Below the pieces are notes generated by a model. The model was not told where the DNA came from and did not search any database. It saw only the letters and a program-made list of their open reading frames with translations. Both the position numbers and the translations under genes were made by a program. Below, in pieces: positions 1-7,828 of a stretch of DNA of 64,000 bases (positions are counted from its first letter, which is position 1; the number at the start of each line of letters is the position of its first letter). This stretch comes from Clostridia bacterium (GTDB taxonomy: Bacteria > Bacillota > Clostridia > Lachnospirales > Lachnospiraceae). The stretch lies in the NCBI GenBank assembly GCA_910576325.1, contig CAJTIM010000012.1, forward strand, positions 1 through 64,000, read 5' to 3'.

Positions 1-169
1 TAAAAAACGCCATTCGTCTTGATTACAATAATGGACTGGCAGAAGGAAGCGTGAACAAGCTGAAAGTTGTCAAAAGGATCATGTATGGCCGCAACAGTTT
101 TGAGTTGCTGAAAGGGAAACTGTTGCGGCTTGAGTTAAAACGCAAAATCAACTAACTTCGGAAAGATTC
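1..169 (+). mobile_element. Right end of an ISL3-family insertion sequence
   Basis: The window opens inside the last codons of an ISL3-type transposase. After the stop at 153-155, the bases around 156-169 read on the other strand as GAATCTTTCCGAAG, which resembles the GGNTCTTTCC type of ISL3 terminal repeat, so the element probably ends near 169. The left end lies outside the window, so size, target duplication and activity cannot be judged. The boundary is inferred from the repeat-like sequence only. Confidence 0.6.
3..155 (+). CDS. ISL3-family transposase, C-terminal fragment
   Basis: Reading from base 3 gives about 50 residues ending in an Asn before a TAA stop. They contain the stretches NNGLAEGSVNKLK and RIMYGRNSFELLK, which are characteristic of the C-terminus of ISL3-family DDE transposases, including the conserved catalytic-region Glu in GLAEGSVNK. 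The protein is cut by the window edge, not obviously by mutation. It would catalyse cut-and-paste movement of the host element. Family assignment is firm; whether the full copy is intact is unknown. Confidence 0.85.
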   Translation, partial: KNAIRLDYNNGLAEGSVNKLKVVKRIMYGRNSFELLKGKLLRLELKRKIN

Positions 170-181
170 GGTTTTTTTAAA

Positions 182-1051
182 TTATTTTTTCTTTTTTACC
201 GCCATCCAGATTTCAAAGCGATAGTCCTCCCGGTACACATCATCGTCGGGGTACACCTCTATCGTCGGTCCATTGGCCGGCTCGTAGCTGCTTGCCGGGA
301 AAAATTCCGTGTAAATCCGCTTCCACAGCCCGTCAAATGCATCCGGCATACGCCCTTCCTCCGAAAATGCCACCCAGTCAGCCGCAGGCAGTTCTACCAC
401 AGTCAGCCCTTTTGGAACCTCGCCTCCTGTATACTCTCTTCCAATCGCATACACAAACTCTCCCTCCTGGGGATTATCAAGACAGATCCCTGCCATACCG
501 AAAATAACCTTAGGCGCCATTCCCTTTGCCAGCAGTGCCATTGTACCGTCTTTTGCGCATTTTGCCCAAAGTTCTGAAATATCCTTCTGCAAATGTTCCT
601 TCTTGCCGTCCAGCATCCAGGTTTTTGCCAGGATTTTAAGGGTATCATGCTTTTCAATTCTGTAATTCATCATTGTTCCTCCTTCTAATACAAGCTTGAT
701 GGAAAGTCTGGAGAAGGACCGAAGACCCGCGCCGCCTGCCTTGGCCGCAGAGGGTGTAATGCCGTGGAATTTTGTGAAAGCTCTGCAGAAGCTTTCCGGG
801 CTGTCATAACCATATTTCAGCGCTGCGTCCAGCACCTTCATGTCCGTAGCCGCAAGCTCGCCTCCCGCAAGAGTGAGCCGCCGGTTCCTGATATACTCGC
901 CCAGTGTACAGCCGCACAGAATCCCGAAAACTCTTTGAAAATGAAAGCTGGAAGATGCCGCCTGAACAGCAATCTCCATGTAATCCAGTTCTTCCGTCAG
1001 GTGATCCTCCACATAATCAATTGCCCTTTGCAGGCCCGTAATCCAATCCAT
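182..1051 (-). CDS. AraC-family regulator with GyrI-like effector domain
   Basis: A 289-residue protein with an N-terminal AraC/XylS double helix-turn-helix (about residues 5-105, including GYDSPESFCRAFTKFHG) followed by a GyrI-like small-molecule binding domain (about 125-289), the architecture of Rob/BmrR-type multidrug or stress regulators. The start is ATG at 1051, preceded by GGAGGAG. An upstream in-frame ATG at 1153 would add 34 residues that do not belong to the family and has no good ribosome site. The next gene upstream also carries a GyrI-like fold, so both may sense related small compounds. The ligand and targets cannot be read from the sequence. Confidence 0.85.
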   Translation of the reverse strand: MDWITGLQRAIDYVEDHLTEELDYMEIAVQAASSSFHFQRVFGILCGCTLGEYIRNRRLTLAGGELAATDMKVLDAALKYGYDSPESFCRAFTKFHGITPSAAKAGGAGLRSFSRLSIKLVLEGGTMMNYRIEKHDTLKILAKTWMLDGKKEHLQKDISELWAKCAKDGTMALLAKGMAPKVIFGMAGICLDNPQEGEFVYAIGREYTGGEVPKGLTVVELPAADWVAFSEEGRMPDAFDGLWKRIYTEFFPASSYEPANGPTIEVYPDDDVYREDYRFEIWMAVKKKK

Positions 1052-1167
1052 ATACTCCTCCGTATCCAAAACCGCTTCCTTCCATCTGCCCCCAGTATAG
1101 CACCGCCCTTTTACATTTTCCTGCCTTTCCGTGCGCTTTCCTGACAGTAACATCGGAACAACGACAG

Positions 1168-1213
1168 TACCCTCAGCAGATAAGAACCATATTTTCCTTA
1201 TCCGCTGAGGGTA
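1168..1213. terminator. Hairpin terminator between regulator genes
   Basis: Arms 1168-1184 and 1197-1213 pair over 17 bp with one mismatch (TACCCTCAGCAGATAAG against CTTATCCGCTGAGGGTA) around a 12-base loop. A T-rich stretch follows on the + strand, so it would terminate best on +, yet both flanking genes run on -. The outer 12 bp of the stem are the same as in the hairpin at 54159-54205. Confidence 0.6.
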
Positions 1214-1233
1214 TTCTTATTTCCTTACCGGCG

Positions 1234-1965
1234 CTAATTTTTCTTCTTTACCGGATGCCGAACCACGGTCTTTAGCCGCTCCGGGGCCGTCCTCCTGGGA
1301 TCTCCCAAATAAATCTCATGGTGATACCGTCCCTTTTGCACGTTCCCTTCTTCCATCCGAAAGTCCCCTTCGAAGCCCTGCTCTTCAATAAACCGTTCCA
1401 ATACCTCAATCGAGGCAGGCTCGTCGTCATAAGGTCCCACATGAAGAAGCTGCGCGCACAATCCTTCCTCATATGTCAGGAGCTTCGCCGCCGAAGTATC
1501 CAGCTCCGGCTTTTTCTTCCCAAGCTCCGCCTTCGCCCATGCAAACAGCTCTTCCGTCACCTCGTCCGGCTGGCGGATCATGGAGAACCAGCGAAGCTCC
1601 TCCTTATTCACAAGCTTCCGTCCGTCAAAGGCCGTCTGCTTATCTTCTGTCCACCAAAGCCCTTCCAGGGGCGGCACTGTATAATTCCCCTCCGAAACCG
1701 GAGAACCTTCCTCCATACACATTCCCTTTCGGATATCCCCGGGCACCTTGTCGAATTTCAGATTCATCTTAATTCCAAAGGACAGTCCGTAAAGAAGGGA
1801 CAGGGCATCGGCATAAGCGGCGGAGGTATTGGGATTGCCCTTTCCCTTCACCATGATAAATGTCATCTTCGGCACCTCAATCAGCACCGGCTTCTTTTTG
1901 GGCAGATATAGGTCGGGAAATTCCTTTTTATAATCCAGCTTCTTACTTTGCGCTTTTCGTTCCAT
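1234..1965 (-). CDS. GyrI-like domain protein
   Basis: A 243-residue soluble protein of the stand-alone GyrI-like family (COG4832 type), with the typical start of a Lys-rich N-terminus followed by PVLIEVPKMTFIMVKGKGNPN and the C-terminal YHHEIYLGDPRRT. No DNA-binding domain is present. Family members bind hydrophobic or cationic small molecules, and some act with neighbouring regulators. The ATG at 1965 has a GGGGG-type ribosome site. It overlaps the end of the TfoX-like gene upstream by 23 bp, so the two are probably cotranscribed and translationally coupled. The ligand is unknown. Confidence 0.75.
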   Translation of the reverse strand: MERKAQSKKLDYKKEFPDLYLPKKKPVLIEVPKMTFIMVKGKGNPNTSAAYADALSLLYGLSFGIKMNLKFDKVPGDIRKGMCMEEGSPVSEGNYTVPPLEGLWWTEDKQTAFDGRKLVNKEELRWFSMIRQPDEVTEELFAWAKAELGKKKPELDTSAAKLLTYEEGLCAQLLHVGPYDDEPASIEVLERFIEEQGFEGDFRMEEGNVQKGRYHHEIYLGDPRRTAPERLKTVVRHPVKKKN

Positions 1966-2293
1966 CTGCCGCCCCCTTCTTTTTCTTCGGCTTCGGCATG
2001 GGAAGCTCCTGGCAAGTTACCTGCACCAGTTCGGCGAGACGTTCCCGATCCTCCAGCTCTTCAATGAGAAAATGCGGCTTGGCCCCATGATAGGGAATCC
2101 CCTCTTCCAGATCCGGCCAAAGCTTCCTTCCGCCCTCCGTGATTTTAAAGAACAACTGATCCTCACAAATAGTTGCAAAAAACTTTCCATTGCAGTAGAT
2201 CCCATACTCTCCGAACATTTTCCGGTATATTATCTCACCGGCTTCCCCCAGCTGATCGGCTACATACTCAACAAATTCTAATTTAGATGCCAT
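1943..2293 (-). CDS. TfoX N-terminal domain family protein
   Basis: A 116-residue protein whose first 90 residues match the TfoX/Sxy N-terminal domain (YRKMFGEYGIYCNGKFFATI, then the GIPYHGAKPHF loop). The C-terminus is a short Pro- and Lys-rich tail. Only the N-terminal half of the TfoX competence-regulator fold is present, as in the many small YjhX/TfoX_N proteins of Firmicutes whose role is not defined. The ATG at 2293 follows GGGAGGAC. It is first of a two-gene unit with the GyrI-like gene, which it overlaps. Confidence 0.75.
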   Translation of the reverse strand: MASKLEFVEYVADQLGEAGEIIYRKMFGEYGIYCNGKFFATICEDQLFFKITEGGRKLWPDLEEGIPYHGAKPHFLIEELEDRERLAELVQVTCQELPMPKPKKKKGAADGTKSAK

Positions 2294-2452
2294 ACGGTGT
2301 CCTCCCTGCAGCCCTTATGTTACTGTTCGCTTCGTAACCGGCAACGCCCTGATTACAGATTTTTGCAACTCGGACTGACTGCTTTTGTTTTTATTATTGT
2401 ATCATACAAAACCTGACACCGTATGTCTATATTTTCTCATTGTGCTTCTGCG

Positions 2453-3442
2453 CTACTCTCCATGCTTCCCTGCTTCTCTTTTCATCCGCAGTACCATATG
2501 GAGCGCCCCGGACAGCACGGCGGCGCAGGGCCAGATTATCCAGGTTCTACGCCAGTCAAAGGTCCAAAAGCTGACGCCGAGATAAATAGCTGTAACCACA
2601 CACCAATAAATGACAAAAATCGGCTTTTTCGACTGTTCTTCCTTTGTAAATTCACCCTCGCGAAGCAAAATCTGACAGGCTTCCCACTGTTCCCCTGACC
2701 AGACAAATAAAAATACTCCCATAGACACCAGCAGCAATGTTACGTCCACAGCAATTACACTAAAGAAGTCATTGTCTCCCGTAAAGCACAAGGTAAGAAA
2801 AATAGGAAGGGTGGATGTTATGCACAGAAAAGTTCCGATTGCATGGCAGGTCCGGTAAAATGTGCTCATTTCCTCCTGACGCTTTCTGACAATTCCCTCC
2901 ACACCGTATTGAAGACGGAATTTCCCCTTTTTCAAATACTCGTATTTTTCCAGCCGTGAGTCGTTTAGAAGAACCACAACCGATGCTGCGCCTACTATCA
3001 AAAGCAGAACCACAAGGCCGATTCCCCCAGCCGCATCCTCAGAAATCCGGGCCGTGGCAAGCTCCGAATAGCCGGCAAGGAAAATCAAAACCACCGGGCA
3101 AAGAATATATGCCGCAATTGCGAGTGCCGTGGAAAAACAATTGCGTTTTTTCTGTTCTATAAAATTGTCCGCTTCCTCCAGGGACACGCTTCTTAAATCT
3201 TCGTCCGTCTCCGCCTCTGTCGGCGCCGATACTTCTATCTCTTCCAGCTCTTCTTTTAATAAGTAGTCCGTACTCACCTGAAAAATTTCACTCATTTTCA
3301 AAATCCGCTCCAGATCCGGTATGGACGCGGTGCTCTCCCACTTGGATACCGCCTGCCGGGATACTCCAAGCTGCCCGGCCAGCTCCTCCTGAGACCATCC
3401 ATGCTGTTTTCGCAATGCAATTATTTTATCTGCCAAAATCAT
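2453..3442 (-). CDS. XRE-family regulator with membrane domain
   Basis: A 329-residue protein. Residues 1-65 are a Cro/C1-type helix-turn-helix ([24 protein letters not shown]). After an acidic linker come about six hydrophobic helices (roughly 103-127, 139-160, 195-217, 225-248, 272-292 and 300-318). Such membrane-anchored XRE proteins are common in Clostridia and are presumed to couple envelope signals to transcription; this is inference. The ATG at 3442 follows AAAGGATGG. The region upstream holds two palindromes (3708-3718 and 3720-3733) that could be its operator. Confidence 0.8.
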   Translation of the reverse strand: MILADKIIALRKQHGWSQEELAGQLGVSRQAVSKWESTASIPDLERILKMSEIFQVSTDYLLKEELEEIEVSAPTEAETDEDLRSVSLEEADNFIEQKKRNCFSTALAIAAYILCPVVLIFLAGYSELATARISEDAAGGIGLVVLLLIVGAASVVVLLNDSRLEKYEYLKKGKFRLQYGVEGIVRKRQEEMSTFYRTCHAIGTFLCITSTLPIFLTLCFTGDNDFFSVIAVDVTLLLVSMGVFLFVWSGEQWEACQILLREGEFTKEEQSKKPIFVIYWCVVTAIYLGVSFWTFDWRRTWIIWPCAAVLSGALHMVLRMKREAGKHGE

Positions 3443-3707
3443 AATTTTCCATCCTTTCTATTCCAGTTATATAAGGTACAACCAGCACATCCCGCATATC
3501 CTAAGGCAGAAGAATTTCCGGCCGCAAATCCGTGCGTTTGCAAATCCTTCTATGTACTGTTTGTTCCCTGCTGTTCCATACGCTCCAGTTCCGAAATATT
3601 TCATTCTGTTTCTTTTGACACTGTTTCAAGCGTTGTTGTTTTTAAGCTCCATATATCCGTACATGTACATATCCCCTTGGGTATGTGCTTATTTTAGGCT
3701 TTTTTTC

Positions 3708-3733
3708 GGTTGTCAACCACCAAGTGCACTTGG
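3708..3733. promoter_or_regulatory. Paired palindromes upstream of the XRE gene
   Basis: GGTTGTCAACC (3708-3718) and the perfect 14-bp palindrome CCAAGTGCACTTGG (3720-3733) stand next to each other. On the - strand the first contains TTGACA, a good -35, pointing toward the XRE gene, though no clear -10 follows at the right distance. Autoregulation by the XRE protein is a reasonable inference. The rest of 3443-3707 is AT-rich and shows no gene. Confidence 0.35.
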
Positions 3734-3889
3734 AAATTTGTAAACTTCGGGTTGCAACCGCCGTGATTTCTTACATATTTTTACTTTTTTTGTGCTCTTT
3801 GTCTGCATGAAGGGTTCCTTTTCACATATTGCATTTGTTCTTTTCCAATTTCATTATACGAACATGGATCTGAAAAAACAATGTTTTCA

Positions 3890-3918
3890 TTGACCGGAAT
3901 TTTGTTCTGATTTACAAT
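3890..3918 (+). promoter_or_regulatory. Sigma-A promoter of the ABC-class ATPase gene
   Basis: TTGACC (3890-3895) and TACAAT (3913-3918) are separated by exactly 17 bases on the + strand, about 58 bases before the start codon at 3976. A GAGGAG ribosome site lies just before that ATG. Confidence 0.6.
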
Positions 3919-3975
3919 AAAATGCAGAGACCTTTCACCAATACAAATTTATTTTAAGACGAGGAGCATATCTTT

Positions 3976-5673
3976 ATGAAATCATCACAGGATTTGCGGG
4001 CGAATCTTCGCTCTATCGATCACCGGAGCTATCCGGCTTATAAAGATCTAAGAGGACAGTACGACTTCGGAAGCTTTGTCCTTTCCATTGACCATGTGCA
4101 GGGAGATCCTTTTGCCTCTCCCTCCCGGCTGTCGGTTCTTGTATCGGGAAAAAAAGCAGGATTTCCCGCCGAGTACTATGACACCTACCCCAAGCGCATT
4201 ACCCTGCAGGATCATCTGACGCGTCTCTTTGCCGCGCAGCTCTCTTCGGGAAGCAAGCAGGCCAAGGGTTCGGGTAAGAGCGGACTTCTCGGCGCCTCGC
4301 GCTGCGGACAGGAAGTCCTGGAGCGCACGGCCTGCCGGGTTCGGGAGGGCAATGTAACTCTGCGTTTTGAAGCGGGATTTCCGGCCAGAGGGCGGACCAT
4401 TGACGCCCGGGAGCTTGAGAAAATGCTCTTCGACATTCTGCCGGACTGTGTTCACGCCAGCCTCTATTTCCAGAAAATTAACAAGAACCGCTTAAAGGCC
4501 GCTATTGAGCTATGTGAGGATCAACAGTATATCCGAGAGCAGCTTCCGGCTCTGGGGCTTTGCGCCTTTCTTGCAAACGGTTCCATTCTCCCCAGACAGA
4601 GCGGCGTTTCGGATCGCCCCATGCAGGAGGCCGTGGCCTTTCAGTCTCCGGCTTCTATGGAAGTGACACTTGACCTTCCCAACCGCGGTCCTGTAACGGG
4701 CATGGGTATCCCCAAAGGCATTAGCCTTTTTGTGGGCGGCGGCTATCACGGAAAGTCCACGGTGCTCCAGGCACTCCAGTACGGCGTCTACAATCACATC
4801 GGCGGCGACGGCCGGGAACTGGTTATCACGGACGAAAGCGCCTGGAAGCTGCGCTCCGAGGATGGCAGAAGCGTAACGGGCGTGGATATTTCCCCCTTTA
4901 TCCGTCAGCTTCCGGGGCGCAGGGATACCCGGCATTTCTCTACGGAGGACGCCAGCGGCAGTACTTCCCAGGCCGCGAATCTGATGGAAAGCATGGAGAG
5001 CGGCAGCACGCTTCTGCTGATTGACGAGGATACCTCCGCCACCAACTTTATGATTCGTGATAAGCTGATGCAGCAGGTTGTGGCGCCGGAAGAAGAGCCG
5101 ATTATCCCTTTTATTGAGCGGGTTCGCAGTCTTTATGAGGATTTCGGTATTTCTTCCGTGATTGTGGCGGGAAGCTCCGGCTCCTATTTCCATGTAGCTG
5201 ACACGGTGGTGCAGATGAAGGAATATGTGCCCTACGATATTACCGGGCGTGCAAAGGAGGCTGCAGCGGCATTTCCCGTATTTTCCACTAAGCAGGATAA
5301 ATTCCCGGCCTACTCCGCCAACCGCTGTCCCAGGGCTAATGCTGCCGTAAAGCGGGATGACCGGCTGAAGCTTAAGGCTATGGGGACCCATGAGCTGCTT
5401 CTGGGACGGGATGCCGTGGAGCTTCGCTATCTGGAACAGCTTCGGGACGGGGAGCAGACTATGGCTCTGGCTTATCTCCTTAAGTTTCTGCAATTGCAGG
5501 TTATGGACGGAAAGAAAAATATGCCGACTCTTGCGGATCAGCTGGAAGCATTGCTGAATAATCAAGGGCTGGAAGGGCTCTTTGAGCACGGCGATGTCCG
5601 TTCCTCCCTGGCCCGTCCCCGGAGGCAGGAGATATTGGCCTGCGTGAACCGGTATCGGCAGTTGCTTGTATAG
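3976..5673 (+). CDS. Predicted ATPase of the ABC class
   Basis: A 565-residue cytoplasmic protein of the COG3044 / PF09818 family, at its usual length. It has a nucleotide-binding site, FVGGGYHGKST, near residue 255 and an ABC-like Walker B stretch, STLLLIDEDTSATNFM, near 350; no membrane segments are present. The family is widespread in Clostridia and its biological role is unknown; relatives of ABC ATPases of this kind act on nucleic acids or proteins rather than in transport. It stands alone with its own promoter and is one of the few + strand genes here. Composition matches the neighbours. Confidence 0.85.
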   Translation: MKSSQDLRANLRSIDHRSYPAYKDLRGQYDFGSFVLSIDHVQGDPFASPSRLSVLVSGKKAGFPAEYYDTYPKRITLQDHLTRLFAAQLSSGSKQAKGSGKSGLLGASRCGQEVLERTACRVREGNVTLRFEAGFPARGRTIDARELEKMLFDILPDCVHASLYFQKINKNRLKAAIELCEDQQYIREQLPALGLCAFLANGSILPRQSGVSDRPMQEAVAFQSPASMEVTLDLPNRGPVTGMGIPKGISLFVGGGYHGKSTVLQALQYGVYNHIGGDGRELVITDESAWKLRSEDGRSVTGVDISPFIRQLPGRRDTRHFSTEDASGSTSQAANLMESMESGSTLLLIDEDTSATNFMIRDKLMQQVVAPEEEPIIPFIERVRSLYEDFGISSVIVAGSSGSYFHVADTVVQMKEYVPYDITGRAKEAAAAFPVFSTKQDKFPAYSANRCPRANAAVKRDDRLKLKAMGTHELLLGRDAVELRYLEQLRDGEQTMALAYLLKFLQLQVMDGKKNMPTLADQLEALLNNQGLEGLFEHGDVRSSLARPRRQEILACVNRYRQLLV

Positions 5674-5764
5674 ATTTAAAAAAGTGTCAAAAAATAAGCC
5701 ATTTTTGTATTTTAATACTTGGTTGATAGCAAATAAGGATAAATTTTAGATTGCTAAAAGCATA

Positions 5765-5793
5765 TTGAAAAAAGGCTTTGCATATGCTATAAT
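5765..5793 (+). promoter_or_regulatory. Promoter of the antisense RNA
   Basis: TTGAAA (5765-5770), a 17-base spacer and TATAAT (5788-5793), the latter preceded by ATGC as an extended -10. It faces the 3' end of the small membrane peptide gene. Predicted transcription start is near 5800. Confidence 0.65.
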
Positions 5794-5799
5794 GCCGAT

Positions 5800-5882
5800 A
5801 GGCAAAAAGATATGACAGTTCCATGTGAACGTAGAACGAATCCCCAAACCGTAGTAGCGTACAGTTTGGGGATTCTTCTTTT
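5800..5882 (+). ncRNA. Predicted antisense antitoxin RNA
   Basis: A transcript from the promoter at 5765-5793 would run about 80 bases and stop at the 12-bp hairpin 5838-5875, which is followed by a pyrimidine-rich tail on +. No reading frame with a ribosome site lies inside. If the toxin message from the opposite strand reads through the same bidirectional hairpin, the two RNAs pair at their 3' ends, the layout of TxpA/RatA and BsrG/SR4 type I toxin-antitoxin pairs. The RNA is predicted from promoter and terminator only. Confidence 0.5.
5838..5875. terminator. Bidirectional hairpin between toxin and antisense RNA
   Basis: Perfect 12-bp arms GAATCCCCAAAC (5838-5849) and GTTTGGGGATTC (5864-5875) around a 14-base loop. 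T-rich sequence follows on +, and TTCTACGTTC follows on -, so it can end both converging transcripts. Confidence 0.75.
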
Positions 5883-5910
5883 CTTTTATAGTGGCAAATC
5901 ACCCACTAGG

Positions 5911-6009
5911 CTATTTGTTGTCCTTTCGGTCACTGTCAAGCCATTTGATGATGTAGTGGCAGGCTACACCAGCCGCAACAGCGACTATAAAAGATATGAC
6001 TAACTCCAT
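5911..6009 (-). CDS. Small hydrophobic toxin-like (holin-like) peptide
   Basis: A 32-residue open frame: it begins MELVISFIVAVAAGVACHY, then a short Lys/Asp-rich tail ending DRKDNK. It has one membrane helix and a charged C-terminus, the pattern of the small holin-like type I toxins seen in many Firmicutes. The ATG at 6009 follows an excellent GGAGGAGGTG ribosome site. A TATAAT on the - strand at 6061-6056 gives a leader of about 40 bases. The convergent antisense RNA and shared hairpin make a type I toxin-antitoxin locus the best reading. The action (membrane depolarisation) is inferred from the class. Confidence 0.7.
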   Translation of the reverse strand: MELVISFIVAVAAGVACHYIIKWLDSDRKDNK

Positions 6010-6055
6010 GTAAACACCTCCTCCCGTTGTCGGGTGTAGGTTGGACAACACAAGA

Positions 6056-6064
6056 ATTATAGCA
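6056..6064 (-). promoter_or_regulatory. Extended -10 promoter of the toxin-like gene
   Basis: On the - strand ATGCTATAAT occupies 6065-6056; the TATAAT is preceded by TG at the extended -10 position. No convincing -35 is visible. The same ATATGCTATAAT string occurs in the antisense RNA promoter, so both RNAs may be made under the same conditions. Bases 6066-6190 hold nothing else recognisable. Confidence 0.45.
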
Positions 6065-6190
6065 TATCCATTAATATTCTTCTATCTTTTCTTGAACAGC
6101 TTTAAGGTTGGATTTGTGGCTGATACAATCCGATGCTCGCTATACTATATCTGCGGACACTGTCACAAAGCATTCGTCTTTAATTACAGT

Positions 6191-7255
6191 CTAATGAGCG
6201 GATACCTCACCGCTTATAATTTCTAAAACTACATCTCCGTACTTCTCCACTTTCTTAGGACCAAAGCCGGAAATATTGAGAAGCTCTTCTTTATTTTTAG
6301 GCCCCTTACTTATTAAGTCCCTCATTTGGGAATCATTAAATATAAAATAAGGTTTGATTCCTTCTTTTCTGCTTTGATCCAATCTAAATTTTTTTAATCT
6401 TTTTACAAACTCTTCCTCCGCAGAATCCGGCTTTTCATACACTTCTTTTTTACTTTCCGGCTGTATCATCTCATCATTGGAAGCTACGTCGTTTTCATCT
6501 GCCAGTTTCAAAAGTTCCTCATATTTTTGAGCATAATCCGACTTTGCCGGCTTACATTTTCCCAAATAAAACCGGGCAATCTCTTCTATGGCCTGACTAC
6601 TCCATTTCCCTCCCTCATCAGAAGCATCCGTTTTCTTTATGTAGGCTATCAATTGATCCGCACGTATTACCTGATTCTTTACCTCTTTTTTGGCATATCT
6701 GGCATTCAAATAGGTTTTGGGATTCGCCAGTACAACAATTGATTTATAAGTATTCTGAAATCCTTGCTCAAACATATATTTTGTCAGAAAATTTTTCTTC
6801 ATTTCTTTTCTTATTTCCTTCAGAATGCGCAAATGGCGTTCATTCTGCGTAATAGGAGAATATATTCCCTCCCTTACATGCTTGCCAAACAATTCAAATC
6901 TTCTGATAAAATTGCCGTTGTTATCAATTTCAATATCTCCAATCAGATTTTTACATTCAATCACATAAACATGCTTCCTCGTGACCACGATATAATCAAT
7001 CTGCGCGGACATCTCTCCATATTCCAGATAGATATCGTGGAGAACATACATGTCCATTCCGCTGTTTTTCAATTCAAATGCAACATTTTTCTCTCCAAGT
7101 ATTCCATAATTTGCTATGTTTATCTGCTTTTCGATTTTATAACGAAGCTCCCCTTGAGAACGTTCCTTCAATTCCTCCAGTTTTTTCACAAATTCCTGGG
7201 CGTCACTGTCTTCTTTCAAAAATACGGTTCCTATTTTTTTCTCAAATAATCCCAT
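6191..7255 (-). CDS. NERD domain protein with C-terminal HRDC domain
   Basis: A 354-residue protein. Residues about 45-165 form a NERD (nuclease-related) domain with the expected Glu, Asp and Glu-x-Lys positions: GEKNVAFEL, AQIDYIVV and VYVIECKNL. Residues about 275-350 resemble an HRDC domain ending in helix-hairpin-helix-like LLNISGFGPKKVEKYG, which usually binds DNA. NERD proteins are believed to cut or process DNA; the exact role is unknown. The ATG at 7255 follows a GGAG-type site, with a likely TATAAT at 7297-7292 on -. It stands alone between the toxin-like locus and the trp leader. Confidence 0.8.
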   Translation of the reverse strand: MGLFEKKIGTVFLKEDSDAQEFVKKLEELKERSQGELRYKIEKQINIANYGILGEKNVAFELKNSGMDMYVLHDIYLEYGEMSAQIDYIVVTRKHVYVIECKNLIGDIEIDNNGNFIRRFELFGKHVREGIYSPITQNERHLRILKEIRKEMKKNFLTKYMFEQGFQNTYKSIVVLANPKTYLNARYAKKEVKNQVIRADQLIAYIKKTDASDEGGKWSSQAIEEIARFYLGKCKPAKSDYAQKYEELLKLADENDVASNDEMIQPESKKEVYEKPDSAEEEFVKRLKKFRLDQSRKEGIKPYFIFNDSQMRDLISKGPKNKEELLNISGFGPKKVEKYGDVVLEIISGEVSAH

Positions 7256-7350
7256 TTTCTACTCCTCTGCCGGTATGGTTTTCATAATTTGATTATACCT
7301 GTAAATCTTTTTTCTTTCTACCATCTTTTTATATTCTTTCTCTATCTTAG

Positions 7351-7391
7351 ATTTGTCAACAATTCCCTTTTTCAAAAAATTGTTGACAAAT
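7351..7391. repeat. 14-bp inverted repeat over the trp leader -35 region
   Basis: ATTTGTCAACAATT (7351-7364) and its exact reverse complement (7378-7391) are separated by 13 bases. The right arm contains the TTGACA -35 of the T-box promoter. This is a plausible operator, or the terminator of a leftward or rightward transcript. There is no run of T after the stem, so the operator reading is favoured. Confidence 0.5.
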
Positions 7392-7412
7392 CCCGTCTCC
7401 TGTGCGTATAAT
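7383..7412 (+). promoter_or_regulatory. Promoter of the T-box leader and trpXYZ operon
   Basis: Consensus TTGACA (7383-7388) and TATAAT (7407-7412) with an 18-base spacer. Transcription should start near 7419, at the 5' edge of the T-box leader. Confidence 0.8.
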
Positions 7413-7429
7413 ACCTGTAACGCAATATA

Positions 7430-7715
7430 AGTGAAACCTGTGAAGAAGAAGAGTAACTGGCAGAAGCAGATCTACAGAGAGTTCCCTGGGGTGGGATGGG
7501 AGCGTGAAGCAGTCAGCGAATGGGCTTTGGAGGGCAGCTTTGAACGAAGGAAGGAAAACTTCCAGTAGAGGCTGACGGGACCCCACCCGTTATCCATCGG
7601 GGCACGTATGATGGTACGTGTAAGCGAGTGGACATTTTCATTAAGAAATGTCAATTTGGGTGGTATCGCAGAAGTTTACGCTTTTGTCCCATATAAGGGG
7701 CAGGAGCGTTTTTTT
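7430..7715 (+). promoter_or_regulatory. Tryptophan T-box riboswitch
   Basis: All landmarks of a T-box are present: an AGTA element near 7452, the distal-loop motif GGTGGGA (7490-7496, GNUGNRA), a specifier loop reading GAA-TGG with the Trp codon at 7521-7523, the T-box bulge region TTTGGGTGGTATCGC (7655-7669), and a terminator with stem CGCTTTTGTCCC (7679-7690) / GGGGCAGGAGCG (7697-7708) followed by seven T. Uncharged tRNA-Trp would pair with the UGG and the GGTG bulge and open the operon. The bulge sequence has TATCGC in place of the usual ACCGCG, a small deviation. It regulates the importer genes that follow. Confidence 0.9.
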
Positions 7716-7828
7716 ATCCGGCTGCAAACCGCTGATAAACATTTCCCCGGAACCGCGATTTTGGCAAAACACGGTTCCTCATCTGCCGCCCAATCAAAAA
7801 ACCTCGTAAAAGAAAAGGAGAAAAAATT

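Noticed and set aside
4510..5589. 359-residue frame on - inside the ABC-class ATPase gene
   Set aside because: It is antisense to a well-conserved coding region with Walker motifs, has no ribosome site or family features.
5812..6003. 63-residue frame on + across the antisense RNA region
   Set aside because: No ribosome site, and it runs antisense to the better-supported 32-residue peptide gene; the region fits a structured RNA with terminator.
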